NCBI GenBank assembly: GCA_013397455.1
Contig: VYZB01000383.1
Location: forward strand, 193,711 to 257,710
Length of the DNA: 64,000 nt
Direction: 5' to 3'
Origin: Crotophaga sulcirostris
Taxonomy: Eukaryota; Chordata; Aves; Cuculiformes; Crotophagidae
The notes under the pieces are model-generated. The model was not told the DNA's origin. It made no database searches and saw nothing but the letters and a program-made list of their open reading frames with translations. Below, one piece after another: positions 24,974 through 37,818 of the stretch (the stretch's first letter is position 1; the number at the start of each line of letters is the position of its first letter). The position numbers were made by a program, and so were the translations under genes.

Positions 24974-25092
24974 AGCCGTCCTTATCTGGGGGTTGAGCGG
25001 CCGCTCGATGAACGCGTAGTGAGACCGGCCCTGCTAACACCTACAGCAACACGTACGCGTCCGCCTGCGCGCGAGGCGCAATTTTTGGAACC
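24974..25092 (+). ncRNA. RNU4ATAC: U4atac small nuclear RNA of the minor spliceosome
   Basis: U4atac pairs with U6atac in the U4atac/U6atac.U5 tri-snRNP that removes U12-type introns. The sequence begins AGCCGTCCTTATCTGGGGGT, matching the human 5' end (AACCATCC...) that forms stem II with U6atac. Next comes the 5' stem-loop (arms 24999-25006 and 25023-25030, loop with GATGA...GTAGTGAG) that binds the 15.5K and PRP31 proteins, then the invariant CTGCTAAC. A GC-rich 3' hairpin follows, and then a perfect Sm site AATTTTTGG at 25080-25088. The length is about 119 nt against about 130 in human; the difference lies mostly in the region of the 3' hairpin. The gene is antisense inside CLASP1 intron, as in human. 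The exact 3' end is estimated, since no clear 3' box is visible. Confidence 0.93.
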
Positions 25093-28000
25093 TTCGCGGC
25101 GTGGCGCGTGCCCGGCGCGATCCCAAAGCTCTCCCTGGCCTGCCCGCACCCATCGCTCCGCCTGTAGCTGCTCCGGCGACCGCGGCGCTGCCTGCGGGGG
25201 CGCTCCAGCACGCGCGCCTGCGCCCTCCACTCCGGTTCCGGCGCTCCCGCTGCCTGTTCGGGCACCGCCGGCCCGAGCACTCGCTGCAGCCGCACCGCCC
25301 CCGCGAGCCCTCCTGCTGCGGCGGCGCTCGGCTCCCCGCACACAGCCCAGCCCCAAACCCAAGGTTTCCACCCTCAGCTTGTCATACTGATTCACTCCAA
25401 ATCCAGCTCCACAGCAGCAAAGGCCATGAACAGCGGGCACAGGAAACAGTATTCCGTGTCAAGTCTCCTAAAAAAAAATTTCCTAACATCAGGACCTGAA
25501 CCCTAACCTCTCTCCCCGGGTACCACTTCATCTTCTCCAAACAGCTCCTGCAGTTTTCTCCCATCTCAGTAACAGACCCTTCAGCCGCATCATTTAACTC
25601 ACCACCACCTGCGGCACGCCCACAAGGCTCGGATCTATTCCTGTGCTAAAGGAGAGCTTTCCCCCATGTCTGTCTATAAACCGTGGGTCACTTTCGCGCT
25701 CACCTCGCACCACTGCGAATCGCTGAGCCAGGTGCCTTCAGACGCACCGCTGCCCGCCCGTCTGCGCGGCGCACTGAGCTCCTGCAGCGGGGGAAGGGCA
25801 GCAGAGCCCCCAGCACCGGCACGGGCTTCCGACCCTCGTTCGCCCAGAGACGCTTCCAAGAGAAGCCGCCGGGACTGTGCCCACGGGCCATCGCTCGTAG
25901 CCGTCTGACCCACCCACAGCCCGGCAGCATCCTGCGCAGAGACACGAGCGCTGCCTGCAATTACCCCAGTGGGGCCGCGGGGATAAATCTGATCCCGGGA
26001 GAGGAAGGGATCCATCTCTTGTTCAAAGCGCCCGCAAGGCGGAGAGAGCGAGGGGAACTCATCACTCAGAGATGAAAGGAGAGACGAGCACAGTGCAAAC
26101 ACAGCCGGTACCCTGCAGTCTGCCCCCAGGGCGGATGAGCTAAGCCTCCCAAGATTTTCTGCTGGTGGGCTCGTGGAAACGGAGAGCTAATTAGCACCGT
26201 GATTACAGTGGCGGCCGGGACAGCTGTTGGGGAAAGCACCACTGGGGGGGAGCAGGTGTTATTCCCTACCACACTGGATCCATTTATCGACCCCAGTGTG
26301 CCACCAGCCTCTGACGCTGCTGAAGGTCAGCGGTGGGATGTTAAAACTGTGTATGGACTGGGATCCAACAGATCTGTTACAATGGAAAACCCAGGGTATG
26401 ACTGCAAATGAATAATGAATGAACTGCACTCCAACCCTGGCTGCACTGGACTGACTGCACTGAAGAGCCCACCCCCGTTCACCACCGCAGCAGCTACTCT
26501 GCCCTGCCTGGATTAACACACACTTACGATCAGGTGGAACCTCAGGAGCAGAGGGACTGTCAGCCAGGGCCAGAGCAGCCACCCCACCCCGTTGCTGTGA
26601 TCCTGCAGCACACTCCTCCCCAGGGCAGCCAGCCAGCAGGCCCTGCTCCCCACCGAGTGACAGGAAGGGCAGCTCTCCATCTGACACTCCAGATAACGCC
26701 ACAGTGCCAGCAACTCCGGAGCTATTCCAGGCCTTTACATCGGCACAGGTCTTGCTTCATGCTCCAAGCAAGGTAGGACCCAGTTTACCTTATCTCTAGA
26801 AGCACAAAGGCCCCCAGCCCTCAACCACGAAGATACCAGGCCAGCTGCTTCAGCCCCCTCCTTTATGCAGGAGCCCAGAAGGGAGATGTGAGCTCTCCCA
26901 AACTTGCTGCAGCAGCGCAGCAGCACAGCCCTAGGTCTGCAGCTCGGCTGCTTGGCTTATTTGGCTCCAGAGGCTCCCCAAGACAGTCAATAAAGCAATT
27001 TATGCCATCCAGAATTCAGCTCAATTGGCATCTGCTGCTGCCTTCTAAATGTCTCAGAGTACTTTCTGTATTCACTAAGGGTTGTCAGCAAGCCCTTCTC
27101 CTGCCTCCCTACAACTGCCAGTCTCAAGGCACCACCGTTCCCATTAAATAAGGCTCTTGTTAGTTCCTGGGATGCAACACAACCTTTCCCAATACAGAAA
27201 ATACTTTTTTTTTTAAGTGGTCATTAAAAACTTACTTCAAAGAACTCAAAAGTCCTTTAATACCTGGGTGGTGTTGAAAGGCCTGCAGGCAGCTTCACAT
27301 ATCAGAGAGCAGACAAGTGCCATCATCTGCCCTAACAGCAAATGCTCATCAGACAATTAAAAGCATCCACACAGTTTCAAACAAGCCACACCTAAATGCG
27401 ACCCCATAAAAGGGCAAGAAAGCAAGAGCCCGGTCCCACACCAGCTGATCCAGCACAAAGTGACTACAGTGAATCACAGCCTGGGGCTACCACACGGTCT
27501 GAGCACCGGCCACACAGAAAGCCCTAACAGTCGCTTAACACAAGGCCAATAGCTTCTACATCCTGCCTAAATGACAGCTTTGGCAGTTACAAGATCCCTA
27601 CCTGGAATTCCCGCTAAGTTTCTGCCTGCAGAGTCCTTTCTCAACTTTGCATTGCTAAGAACTGCTGGAAAGTGCTGCTAGCGCTGTAGTGCTTTAACAA
27701 GCAAGTAAATAAACAATTGATTTGATGGCTTTCCACGAGCCCAAGAGGTTTGACTATTTAGAAGGAACAGTACTAAATACCACACTGGACAGCACAGCTG
27801 GAAGAGGAGGTGAAAGTCAGATTACACTTAACCACAGAAAGTGAAAGAAAGAGGGTGTTTATGTTCTTCCCACCTGCAACCATAAGACAATATAAATTTG
27901 CAGCCAAAGAAAATCACCTCTCGATGCAGACAGACATAATCCATAGGGTGAGGCTAGGACAGAGCTCACTGTCCCAGCAGCCAACGCAGCAAATTACAAA

Positions 28001-29979
28001 CAAGAGAACCCAAGCAAGGCTTTAATTTAAAAATATATATATATGCTCTCACAGCATGTCCTGCAGACCTTCAGGCAAGTTTTACACATGACAGGCCCAA
28101 CAAGTGCTGTTCATACCTCAGGGACAGCTCCAGTGCCCAGCATCACAAGAAGATGATTTCAAAACCTCGTGTGATGAAACTAAAATTCAGGGTTTCATGA
28201 GATTTCAGAAACATGTGGGATCCTGACACATGAAAGAAAGAGCCCAACGTGCTGAGAAGCATGAAGAACAGGCCTCTAGGAATAAGCAGCATCATTTTCA
28301 AGTACAGAGGATATGACAACACATGCTATCCTTCTCCACTGGACCTACACCTTCTGCTCCTCTACCCTCAGGGCTGGTGAACCTGCAGTGACCCACACGG
28401 TATTGGCAAGCCCTACCCTCAAAGGAAGTTTTCAGCAGTATGTCACAAGGCCTTCCTTCACAGACTAACCTTGGAGAGGAGACACTGCATTTCTAACACA
28501 TTTTTGACCCATTCAGGAGAGCCCAGATGTCCCTTAGAGGCATGGGTTAAAATACTTCTCGGTCCCTCCTTCGCCAGTGAGGGGTGCACCTGAGCTAGAT
28601 GTAACCCAGCAGGGCCCACACAGCAAACAGGACACTTACCACAGCTTACTATTCAGTACTGTCAAGATAGAGAAGACAGAGCTATAGGTTTAAGCTGTTG
28701 ACTATATCAGCTTCTTATTTTATCATTCTCCCATCCTCCCCAAGGTACAGTTAAATGCTGTTTTTCAGTGGGCATCCAGCAATTCAAAGGGAAAGCTTCC
28801 AGAGTTTTGCTATTGGTGCAATACCAGTGACTCCAGTTGAAACCAGGACCCCAGAAAACCGAGTGCCACAGAAACACAGAAAGGGACAGTCCCAGTCCTG
28901 TCCTGCTCACCTGAGTGTGCCTGTGTAGGCAGGACCAGATCTCCCATCAGCAGGTACACACCAGAGCCCACGTGTAGGCTGGGCAGTTGTCACCACACAC
29001 TCTGCTTGGGCCACTGTGTCATCCTGCAAGGGCCCAGGGACACTTGAGGTAGATGTGACACCATGGGCCCAGGCCTAGCACCCTTTACAGAACTCTTTAC
29101 AGAGGTTCTGGCTCAGCAGCTCCAACCAGACTGTAACCCACGCAAGCCTCTCGCAACTCTGGCTCTCCTGCATCCAGCTCTTAGCACAGTTCTTGATCAA
29201 TTCGGGCATAGTTTTTAATATCTTTTAACATCTTTTAACTTCTGGCAAGGAGCAATCTTCCAAGAATTTGATCTACCTGCTCTAGGAAACAACAATCACA
29301 ATGAAAACAGATTCTGTCTCTGCCCGTTTAAAAGCCAATGCTAACTTTGAGGGCAATGCTCTCCACACACTCCAGAACTAAACCCCACGTGCCACTTCCC
29401 ACACAGGAAATAACCATTCTTCTCCTTCCCAAATATGTTCCTCCCCTCAACTCCTTTTGACTTGCGTGTCTGTCCCTTTGCCTTTTTGGCTGTCATCATA
29501 GAGATCTGGAGCAACAGCTGAAGCATCACTCTGCTGAGCTCTCACAAGAGAATAAAACATCTGTTTTCCTCCCTCAGATTGAAAACAGACGCCTTTTTAA
29601 TGTTTCTAACAGATACTCAATTATATGACAGCATAGTGAAGCACAATGCATCTAAATTAGGGCACACCCTTGGGCCACACGGTCAGAAACCCCAAGAGGT
29701 TTTGCAGTTGCAGGCAAGCTACCTATCCACACCTATCCAGGGCCCAAGACACCCACGGGCAGGCAAGGGCAGATCTCTTGCCCTGGCACTCGGAGGCTGC
29801 AGACGCCTGCAGAGCTGCTCCGGAGCAGAACATGTGCACCAGGTGCTACGTGCTCCTGCTGCAGTTCAGCTGTGTGCTTGGAGCTTTTCTAACAAGTTGT
29901 CAGGAAAATCCAATTCCATACACGTGGCACTCCACATCATCCTACTCACCTGACATTCCAGGCCTGAAATGGGCAACAG

Positions 29980-30185
29980 TCATAGAATGGTTTGTGTTGG
30001 AAGGGATCTTAAAGATTATCCAGTCCCACCCTCATGGTCAGGGACCCCTCCCTCAGCCCAGGCTGCTCCAGGCCCCATCCAGCCTGGCCTTGGGCACCTC
30101 CAGGGAGGGGGCACCCACAGCTTCCCTGGGCAACCTGGGCCAGGGCCTCCCCACCCTCAGCATGAAGAATTTCTTTCTAACATCA
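29980..30185 (-). mobile_element. CR1 3' fragment, CATAGAATGGTTT type
   Basis: The minus-strand CR1 tail appears as tcatagaatggtttgtgttg. It continues through 'caggctgctccaggccccat' and 'ggcaacctgggccagggcct' to agaatttctttctaacatc. The GC-rich body shows as chance open frames on the plus strand. Confidence 0.92.
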
Positions 30186-33100
30186 CCACAGGACAGCTGA
30201 TTGACAAAACCTGCCTGGAGAGTTATATTGGATATTGTGGTCCTGTTGGAAACCCACTGCTACACACAACTCCCACAGCTGGTGCCCATGGAAGCCCAGC
30301 CAAGGGCAGACTGAGGCCAGCAGCCTGGCAACAGCTGGTGCAGGCTCTGATCTGAGGCACAAGGGTGGGCTGACACTGGTTGAAACTCAGCTCAACCAGT
30401 ACTCACAGTGTCTGTTCCTGTGGCTGAAGCACTCCACTCTCCAGAGCTGTTAAAGTGCTGAGACACTTTACAGAAAACAAATGGAAAAAAAGAAAAGCCA
30501 AAACACACCACACAAACACCTCAAGGGAGGAGAAGGGAATTCATCCTGCATTGCTTGAGGAGCCAGCATTTCCTTAAGGGAAAAGAACAGGCTGTCTGGA
30601 TTGGCAGCACAAGTGGGAAGCAGATTGGAAAATTATAGGGACAAACCACATACATTTTGGCTTCTCTATCCAGCTCTAGAAACACAGTCAAACAAGTCAG
30701 GCAAACAGGCCCTATCCATGCTCTAGTGCTGCAGCTACACCCACAAGCATCCCTCACATCAGAGGCTTCCACAAGTTCTCGTGGATTAATAAATGAATTA
30801 ATTAAACGTTCAACTAAATCATTAGCTCTTGGATTAATTATCTTAAATGGAACTCTTAAGAAAGTGAAATACATCAGAGAAATAGAAGCTATGAGTGTAC
30901 CACAAGCTGCCACTCAGTGTGCGCAGACAGCTGACACCTGGGAAAGTGCAGCCAGGCAGGGTGGGGACCTCCTGGCCTCACCTTTCCCCACAGTTTTACT
31001 ACATTTTTCTCTCCTTCACAACCCCCAGCATTAACTTCAACACAACAAAGGGCAAGCTGAATCAAGTGTATAAATAACCATTTTGATCGTGCTTTTAAAT
31101 CGGATGCCCTGTTTTGCAGTTCAGTTATATCCTCAAAGAGCTTTGTTCTCACACTTGTTGACAAGAACAGCCTTCTAACTTTCTGCTGAACAGGATACAC
31201 TCATTACCTTCACACAAGCAGTTAATAGCACAGCATACCTTTATAAAAATGCAAAATCTTACGAATATGAATATTAGCAAAAGAGGTTGTGCCATGCTTG
31301 GGGGGGAGGAAGGGTTTTTTTGCCCCAACACTGCAGAAACTTGAAGCAACACTGAAAAGCAACTTTGAAGACCAAACGCAACCTGCTGAATGCCTTTTAC
31401 ACTTCAACTCAGAGAAGAAAGGGAACAACAATTTTTCAAGTTTTTCCAAGTTGTTCCTTCCAGTTAAAGTCAGCAGGTTTTGTTAAAGAAACATAGAACC
31501 ATTTGCAATTTGTCAAGGAAGAAACTCAAGACTCGGTTGCCCCCTGCCAACACAGGCAGGCTCAAAGGTGGATTTATTTATCTGGTTTTGTCTCCAAAAG
31601 ACTAAGAAATGAGAAAGACATGAGAAATGATCAGGCAGCAAAACCAGCACACATATTCGTCAAGTTCAAATATTTCTAGTCACAGCAGGAATCGGAACAT
31701 TTTTTTCAGCAAAGGAATGGCATTGGGTTTTTGGTTTATTCATCTAGGATGCTCTCTTTAACTCGACATCATCTGATAAAAGTAAAAAGTGATAGGCTCT
31801 AATTACTATTTCGCTATCAGTCTGTGTCAACAGCAACTTTTTTCAGGAAGAAGGAGGGATTGCTGCTGGCAAACCTTTTGCAGTCTACGGCACACGTAGA
31901 CTACTTCAGAAAAACAGGAGATCGAGTTTCACAGATAGTAACCCTGTCAGACTAGAAAACATCATTTGGAGAAAGAAGTTAAGATATGGTGATGCCGGAG
32001 GATAACACCAAGAAACACAACATGCTTTTCTGATTGCAATACTTGTGGTGCAGGTTAGAGATCGAGTGGCTGCTTTCTTTCCAGCACAGACATTGTAAAA
32101 AAGTCAAGTAGATCAGTTGCTAAATGACCACCAACTGATGAGGAAGGGGTTCCAGCTACAGTTCATTCTCTTCTTAGCCTTCATCTTTTTTCTCCTGTAA
32201 GCTAATAGCACTTTCCTGCACCCCAGCAAGATAGCAAACAAAACTAGTGTCTTTCAAGAGCTTTCATATGCTCATCTCTAACAACAGAGCGTTATAACTA
32301 TCATAAACTTCTCATGCTGAGGTCTAGCAGCACTGTCTGCACGTTGGAAAGAAGTATTATTTGGCTACTTCATATACATCTGCCTGCAGTGTTGGGACTG
32401 TGCCAGCATGCAGTCCAGATACAAAGTTCAGCCTGAGATCTATACGTGCAGAAAAAAAATCCATGCAGAGCTACTCATATGCTCACATCACCATTTAAAG
32501 AGATTTTTCCTCCCTCCTTCAAAGGACTTGACATTTTTTGAGAGCCAACATATACATTCTGTTCTTTGTCTTTGAATTCATACATCAAAGAAGATGCCAC
32601 TAACAAAGCAACATAGAAGCAAAGCACGGATTCTTCATTAACTCTTTCTTTAAAGAAAAGAACTGCAAGAGATATGCAGACCCAGCACTATTTTCTGATG
32701 TATCTTGACATTTAATCAAAGGTAAGGAGTTCAGATTTGCTGCTACAGGCCAGACTGACCCATCAGAGCAGCACAAACCCAGAATCTGAAGCCAGCTGTC
32801 TGCACTCACATCACTCTCCCCAGAAACAAAATAGGTGAAACAGCAGTCACCGCTCACTTCTTACCTTTCAATGACTTAATTCAGACTTAAAAGTCATCTA
32901 AATGGTATTAAGTAGGGAAAAACAGCTTCAGAAACAGATTTTTAGCCACCAGGCTACTTTGGTCGACTAGGTAGCTCATATGCTCTTTAATGTGCTGACC
33001 TTACACATGCCTTGATGGTTCCTTTAAGTCACTCATTAAGTAATCTAATACAGTAGAAACTTTATTCTACAAGAGAGATTAATTCAGTTGCATTATATTT

Positions 33101-35364
33101 CCATAAAATTCTTCTCCATCAGTAGATAGCTAGGACTAGAAGACAGGATATAGCAGTATCAACACCTTCCTTTTATCCTTTGTGCCCAGCAAGAAACACA
33201 AGACAAAATATCCATGGAAAACAATCTTGCTCCTTGCTCTTCAGAGCTTAGTTTGAAATTCCTTCTTAGGCAAGGTTTGAGAAGGGACATAATATCAATC
33301 AACACCAGCACGGATTTTGTAGTTCCTCTCACCTGTGTAAAGCAGCATGGAGGGAAACAGCTCCCTTTCAGCCCACACATCTCTGCAAGGACAACAGAGA
33401 TGTTGCTTGACTTTACAGAGAGGCTATGGTGCACGCCCAGCTGACTCTGGGCACCACAAAACAGATCTACAGCAGAGCCAAGATTAGGCTCCCAACTCTG
33501 CCTCCCAAGCCTCTGGTCAAAGTCTTCATCTCCTGCACAGGAGACACAAGTCTGAACCATCTCTACCCAGTGCTCCTGCAACCTGAGGTGACAGCAGTGG
33601 GCAAACCTCACCGAGCCTGGGAGGGGGTCACACAGCAGCATCAGAATCACCCCCTCTCCAGGGGTGGAACCCATGACCCAGCCCACATAAAACCCATTGC
33701 TAGAAAGGAATTGTTCTAACATAAACAGTAGCTCATTTTTGCTACAAGTTATGTCCTGCCTAAACATTCTGAGTGAATGACTTCACCACTGTGCCCACTC
33801 ACTAAAAGCCTGAAGGTCAGGTCAAGTGGATGGAACACCTGCACCTCCCATCAGAGTCCTAGCACAACAGTGTCTCCCACATCTTCAGTTTTCTGGGTTT
33901 TAGTCAGGTCTAAGGAAAGACAGGTTCATGGGATAAAGGTCCTACAGAACAGCCTGATGGTAGTTAACAGAGGCTGCTGCTGGAGGGTTTTGAACTCCCT
34001 GGACATAGCTGCCCCACAACCACACTAAGCAAAGAGCAAGCCCAGCACGTGTTGCGCTCCAGAAGGAGATGACAGACACGCTGCAGCTCTCCTGCCCCAC
34101 CACGTTAAAGCAGAAGAGCACAAGTCAAGTCAGTTTTCTGCTCACACAACCGCAGTTCAGGAACTTCTGAAGCAGGCCTAAAAGCCATCACTTGTTCCTT
34201 TCAGCTCTCACTGTATTCCTGTGGCCTCTCTCAGCATGCTGCAGTTGAGTGCTCATGCAAGGTGTACTGCCTTGGGCTGCAAAGCTAACCAGGAACACCA
34301 GAAAGGGAGCTCCACCAAGGAATGGATAGGAAAAACTGTGACCACTAGAGAGAAACAGTCACAAACCAAAGCACCGTTACCACCGCAAGTCACTTCTGCC
34401 ATGTATCGCAGATGACTGTAAGACACTTCATCAGCCCAGTGACCACCAAGGGAAACCACAGCCCAGCTGACTTGTCCAAGACACTCCAAGAGAACAAGCC
34501 TCCAAGACCTTTTCTCTTCTCCCCTGTTGCTTTCCAGGCTGTACATGCAAGAAGCTCAGAGCCCTTTGTCTCCAAGGGCAAAATTCTCTGTGCACACAGA
34601 CCAATCCTACCATCTTCTACTGCTCCCCTTCCCAGAGATGCCTTTAAATCATGTCATCACACTCTTGATCGCAGCAGAAGTTTCTACCCAGGGCAACAAT
34701 CAACATTGTGACCCACTTGTCTGCCACCGCATGCAAGCTTCACAGTGCTGTCTCCTCTCACCCCATCTGCCAGCATGCTCTTTTCCCTGCCACATGCTGT
34801 GCCTTTCTAGAGATTACAAAGTATCTCTGCCCACGACAAGGCCTTTAAAGCTTCATCCCACATCTCCCCCACCTCCTCTTTGTTAATGACACTGCTGCAG
34901 AAATGGAGATAGAAACCAGAGTAGTTAGTGTAAAATGGATAAAGGCTTCTTTACATCTTCGTTAAACAATGAAGATGTTACACCTCCAAGGGTACACGAT
35001 TCTTCAAATCAAAGGGAGGCACAAGCAAGGCCCCTGCCTTTGAGCAGGTCTATCTGCATGCTGGTGAGGTTCCTCTCCACCCTTCAATTACTGATCACCT
35101 TCCCAGGACGAGAAGAGCAGCGTGCCCTTATTCTGGAATCAGGCCAGACCCAGCCATCAGAGGATGCCTTCACACAGGCAAAGCTCCGCCAGCACAGTGC
35201 AGAACAAAGCACAAACTGCCACCTGCATTTGGCAAATAGGTGAACAGTTGTAGTGGAAGCTATCATACACTGAAAGAGATTTGGCTTGCATAGACTTGAA
35301 CAAGGGTGGTGATCAACTTTCCCACATCCTCCAGGAGAAGGATAAAGATAAATCCTCTTAGATT

Positions 35365-35495
35365 AGCTAGAAAGGAAATTAACCATGAAGAGTAGAGGGG
35401 CACTGAAACAGACTAATTTAGGAGGTGGTGAAATCTTCCAAGGATGTATTTTAAGTAGGGGTTGGATAAATGTCTGACGGAAGACATTCAGGCAC
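35365..35495 (+). mobile_element. Old, diverged CR1/L3-like fragment
   Basis: A weak but ordered match is visible: ctgaaacagactaatttagg, aggtggtgaaatcttccaag, gatgtattttaagtaggggt and tggataaatgtctgac. These correspond to the CR1 stretch around 'ggtggtggaatctccatcc', the 'ggaggtatttaa' box and 'ttggataaacatctgtc'. It is much older than the other copies. Confidence 0.65.
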
Positions 35496-37650
35496 ATTTG
35501 GTTGTCTTCTGTGGACAAGAAACCGGATTTCCTGAAGTCCCTTATATTACTATACCTACAAAGCCTCAAAAATTCCTCCTTGTCTTCAGAAATACAGTAA
35601 CAGCACAATAAGTTATGGCACTAGCTGGTAAACATCCTCTGTGAACAATAGAGGGCAAAGTGACAATAGACTCATTAACAATCCACTGTAGAAATAAATT
35701 ACACTGGCAAACAGAAGTTACTCTCCAGGGTAAGGCTGACACCCTGGTTAACAAAACTTTCCAACACATGCTTAACTCAACATTAACGTACAACCACAAA
35801 GTATATAAAGGCTACAGCAAACCTTAGACTTCCTCTCCCATGTCTGAAAACGAACCATATCCATCCTTCCCTGCAGGATACATAATTAACTCTACACCAG
35901 TGACCCCAACTTAAACACAATCAGAATTTTCTTCTTGACAAAACTTATTCTGGGTTCATCTTTGAGAAGTGTGAGGCATGAGATTTCTTGGAAGAACAAA
36001 GTAGTGAAGTGCTCGCTCACAGAGAACACGAAAGAGCTACCTCCTTGCTGCAAGCAAGATGCAAGGAGGCATTTGGATTTTATCATGCTGAGCTCCTCCA
36101 AGACCCAATAAAACTCCTCATGCTTGTGATACTCAACAGCAAACAATAGGTCTTAGCAAACTTTTGGCTATTGAGAACAGCATTGTAACTACCCATACAT
36201 CTAACTTCACAGACCATACATGCTGGACACTACATGAAAAATAAATCAAGGTTCACATTTTCTGCATACTCTGTCCTGGTTTCCTTCTCAGTGTGATTCG
36301 GTTGTGCTGCTTTGCCACAACAAGACCTGCTACTAAAGCCAGAATAACACACAGACCAGCTCTTTCCCAATTAAATGGAACCCATTTATGCAACACTAAG
36401 TGAGCTAAACCTTGTAAAAAAAGTCTCCAGGCCACTCAAATCAATGTAAAATTCACTTCAGGCTGGTAGTATTTTAGCTCATTAGGGACAAGTTTAAATT
36501 AAATTGTATGGAAGTGTGTCAAAAGGAATTTGCACAATTTCCCAAACCTTACAATATGGCAAGTGCCTTCCCTCTGTGTAGTCAGGATCCACCAATGAAT
36601 GAAGCTCCACGATGAGGCCTACACTAGGAAGCACTCACACACCATTCTTATCTGCTGGCTCTAGAGGGGGCAATAAACTGGCTCATCTGAAGTGAGACAT
36701 CCTCCCTCAACTTACACAAGTCTTGGTATCAGCCCCCAGTTTCAATTCAACCCTGTGTAACAGGGTTACACAGCCTGTGTAATTCAATAAGCACAGTATT
36801 TTCCCAAAGAAACAGAAAAGAGACTCAGGAGGAGGAAAGGACATTCTACACTTGGACACTGTATCCTGTCATAGCTGAGCCTGTAGCAGCCCAGTTGCCC
36901 CATGAAGCACAAGCCTTGTATCTCCTCTGACTCAGGCTGTGAGGTTCACAACCCATACTTCCAAGACCTTGCAAACAGACTCACTGATCCTCATAATGTG
37001 AAAATATTAAACCACCCAAGTCACTTGGAAAAAGAAAACTTTAAAACCTTATCTCAGGAGATTTTGTTCTTCTGTGGATAGCCTGAATTCCATAAAGGCA
37101 GAGACCTCCAAAACACAATGGTTGTTACCACAGGCTAGTCATACACACTAACACAGAGTTCTCATATCAATTGCAATGCCTATTCATCTTAAATCCACAG
37201 AGGAAAAATACAGTCTAGCTCACATTTAAGATTGCTTAAAAAGTCATATGCAGTCTCTAAATGCCCCAAAAGTTTTTCCCCAGAGCTTTCCCCTGAGCAC
37301 AAATGAACAAAATAGGCAAGAAACTTCCATTCTGCCCTGCTGCTGGAACCATGTCTCCTGTTGCTTCCTCTAACGCAGAGCGCAATGTCCTGCAAGCAGG
37401 GGCTGTGTTTCCTTTTTACCTGCAAACACTGTGAGTGGGACAGAAAATCAAAAAAAAGTCTGCTGGTGTCTGCAAGGTACCTAAAACCTCATCTCATGAG
37501 TCACTCTGCAAACACACTGGATGGTTATTCTGATTGCCTACACAGAACAGCTTGGTTGTAGTGCAGACCTGGAGTTTGCAAACCTGGATTTTGTCATTAC
37601 CACCCCTGCTCTACAGCCTCAGCAACCCAAGCAGGGAGAAGTGCTTCCAG

Positions 37651-37818
37651 AGTATCACAGGATCACAAGGTTGGAAAGGACCTCTGAGATCATCGACTCC
37701 AACCTAGAACCCAACACTAACACCAACCCATCATCTAAACCCTGGCACTGAGTGCCTCATCCCATCTCCTCTTAAACACCTCCAGGGACAACGACTCCAC
37801 CACCTCCCCGGGGGAGCT
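37651..37818 (-). mobile_element. CR1 3' end, TGATACTG-tail subfamily, copy 4
   Basis: The minus-strand tail starts agtatcacaggatcacaagg. It continues ggacctctgagatcatcgac, the CCAACACTAACACCAACCCA run and caccacctccccggggg. It is 5'-truncated about 55 bp earlier than copies 1 and 3. Confidence 0.9.

Larger units (their letters stand above)
24607..26090. promoter_or_regulatory. CpG-rich island inside the long CLASP1 intron
   Basis: CpG dinucleotides are dense here in contrast to the AT-rich flanks. There are two sub-blocks, about 24607-25345 (containing RNU4ATAC and its promoter) and about 25660-26080 (no recognised gene). Open frames across both are products of base composition: they run on both strands with no homology. 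The first block is the snRNA promoter and gene. The second may be an alternative CLASP1 promoter or the start of an antisense non-coding RNA, which the sequence alone cannot decide. Confidence 0.8.

Noticed and set aside
24515..25499. Long overlapping open frames on both strands (up to 166 codons) in the GC-rich block
   Set aside because: They overlap U4atac and a CR1, run in several frames at once, have GC-driven Ala/Arg/Pro/Gly composition and no family resemblance; stop codons are simply rare in CpG-rich DNA.
25430..25600. Possible CR1 scrap (atttcctaacatcagg) inside the CpG island gap
   Set aside because: Only a few words resemble CR1 and their order cannot be confirmed.
33159..33767. 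Minus-strand open frame of 202 codons, the longest in the window
   Set aside because: No domain, signal or family resemblance, no splice context, and ordinary intronic composition. One such frame is expected by chance in 64 kb.
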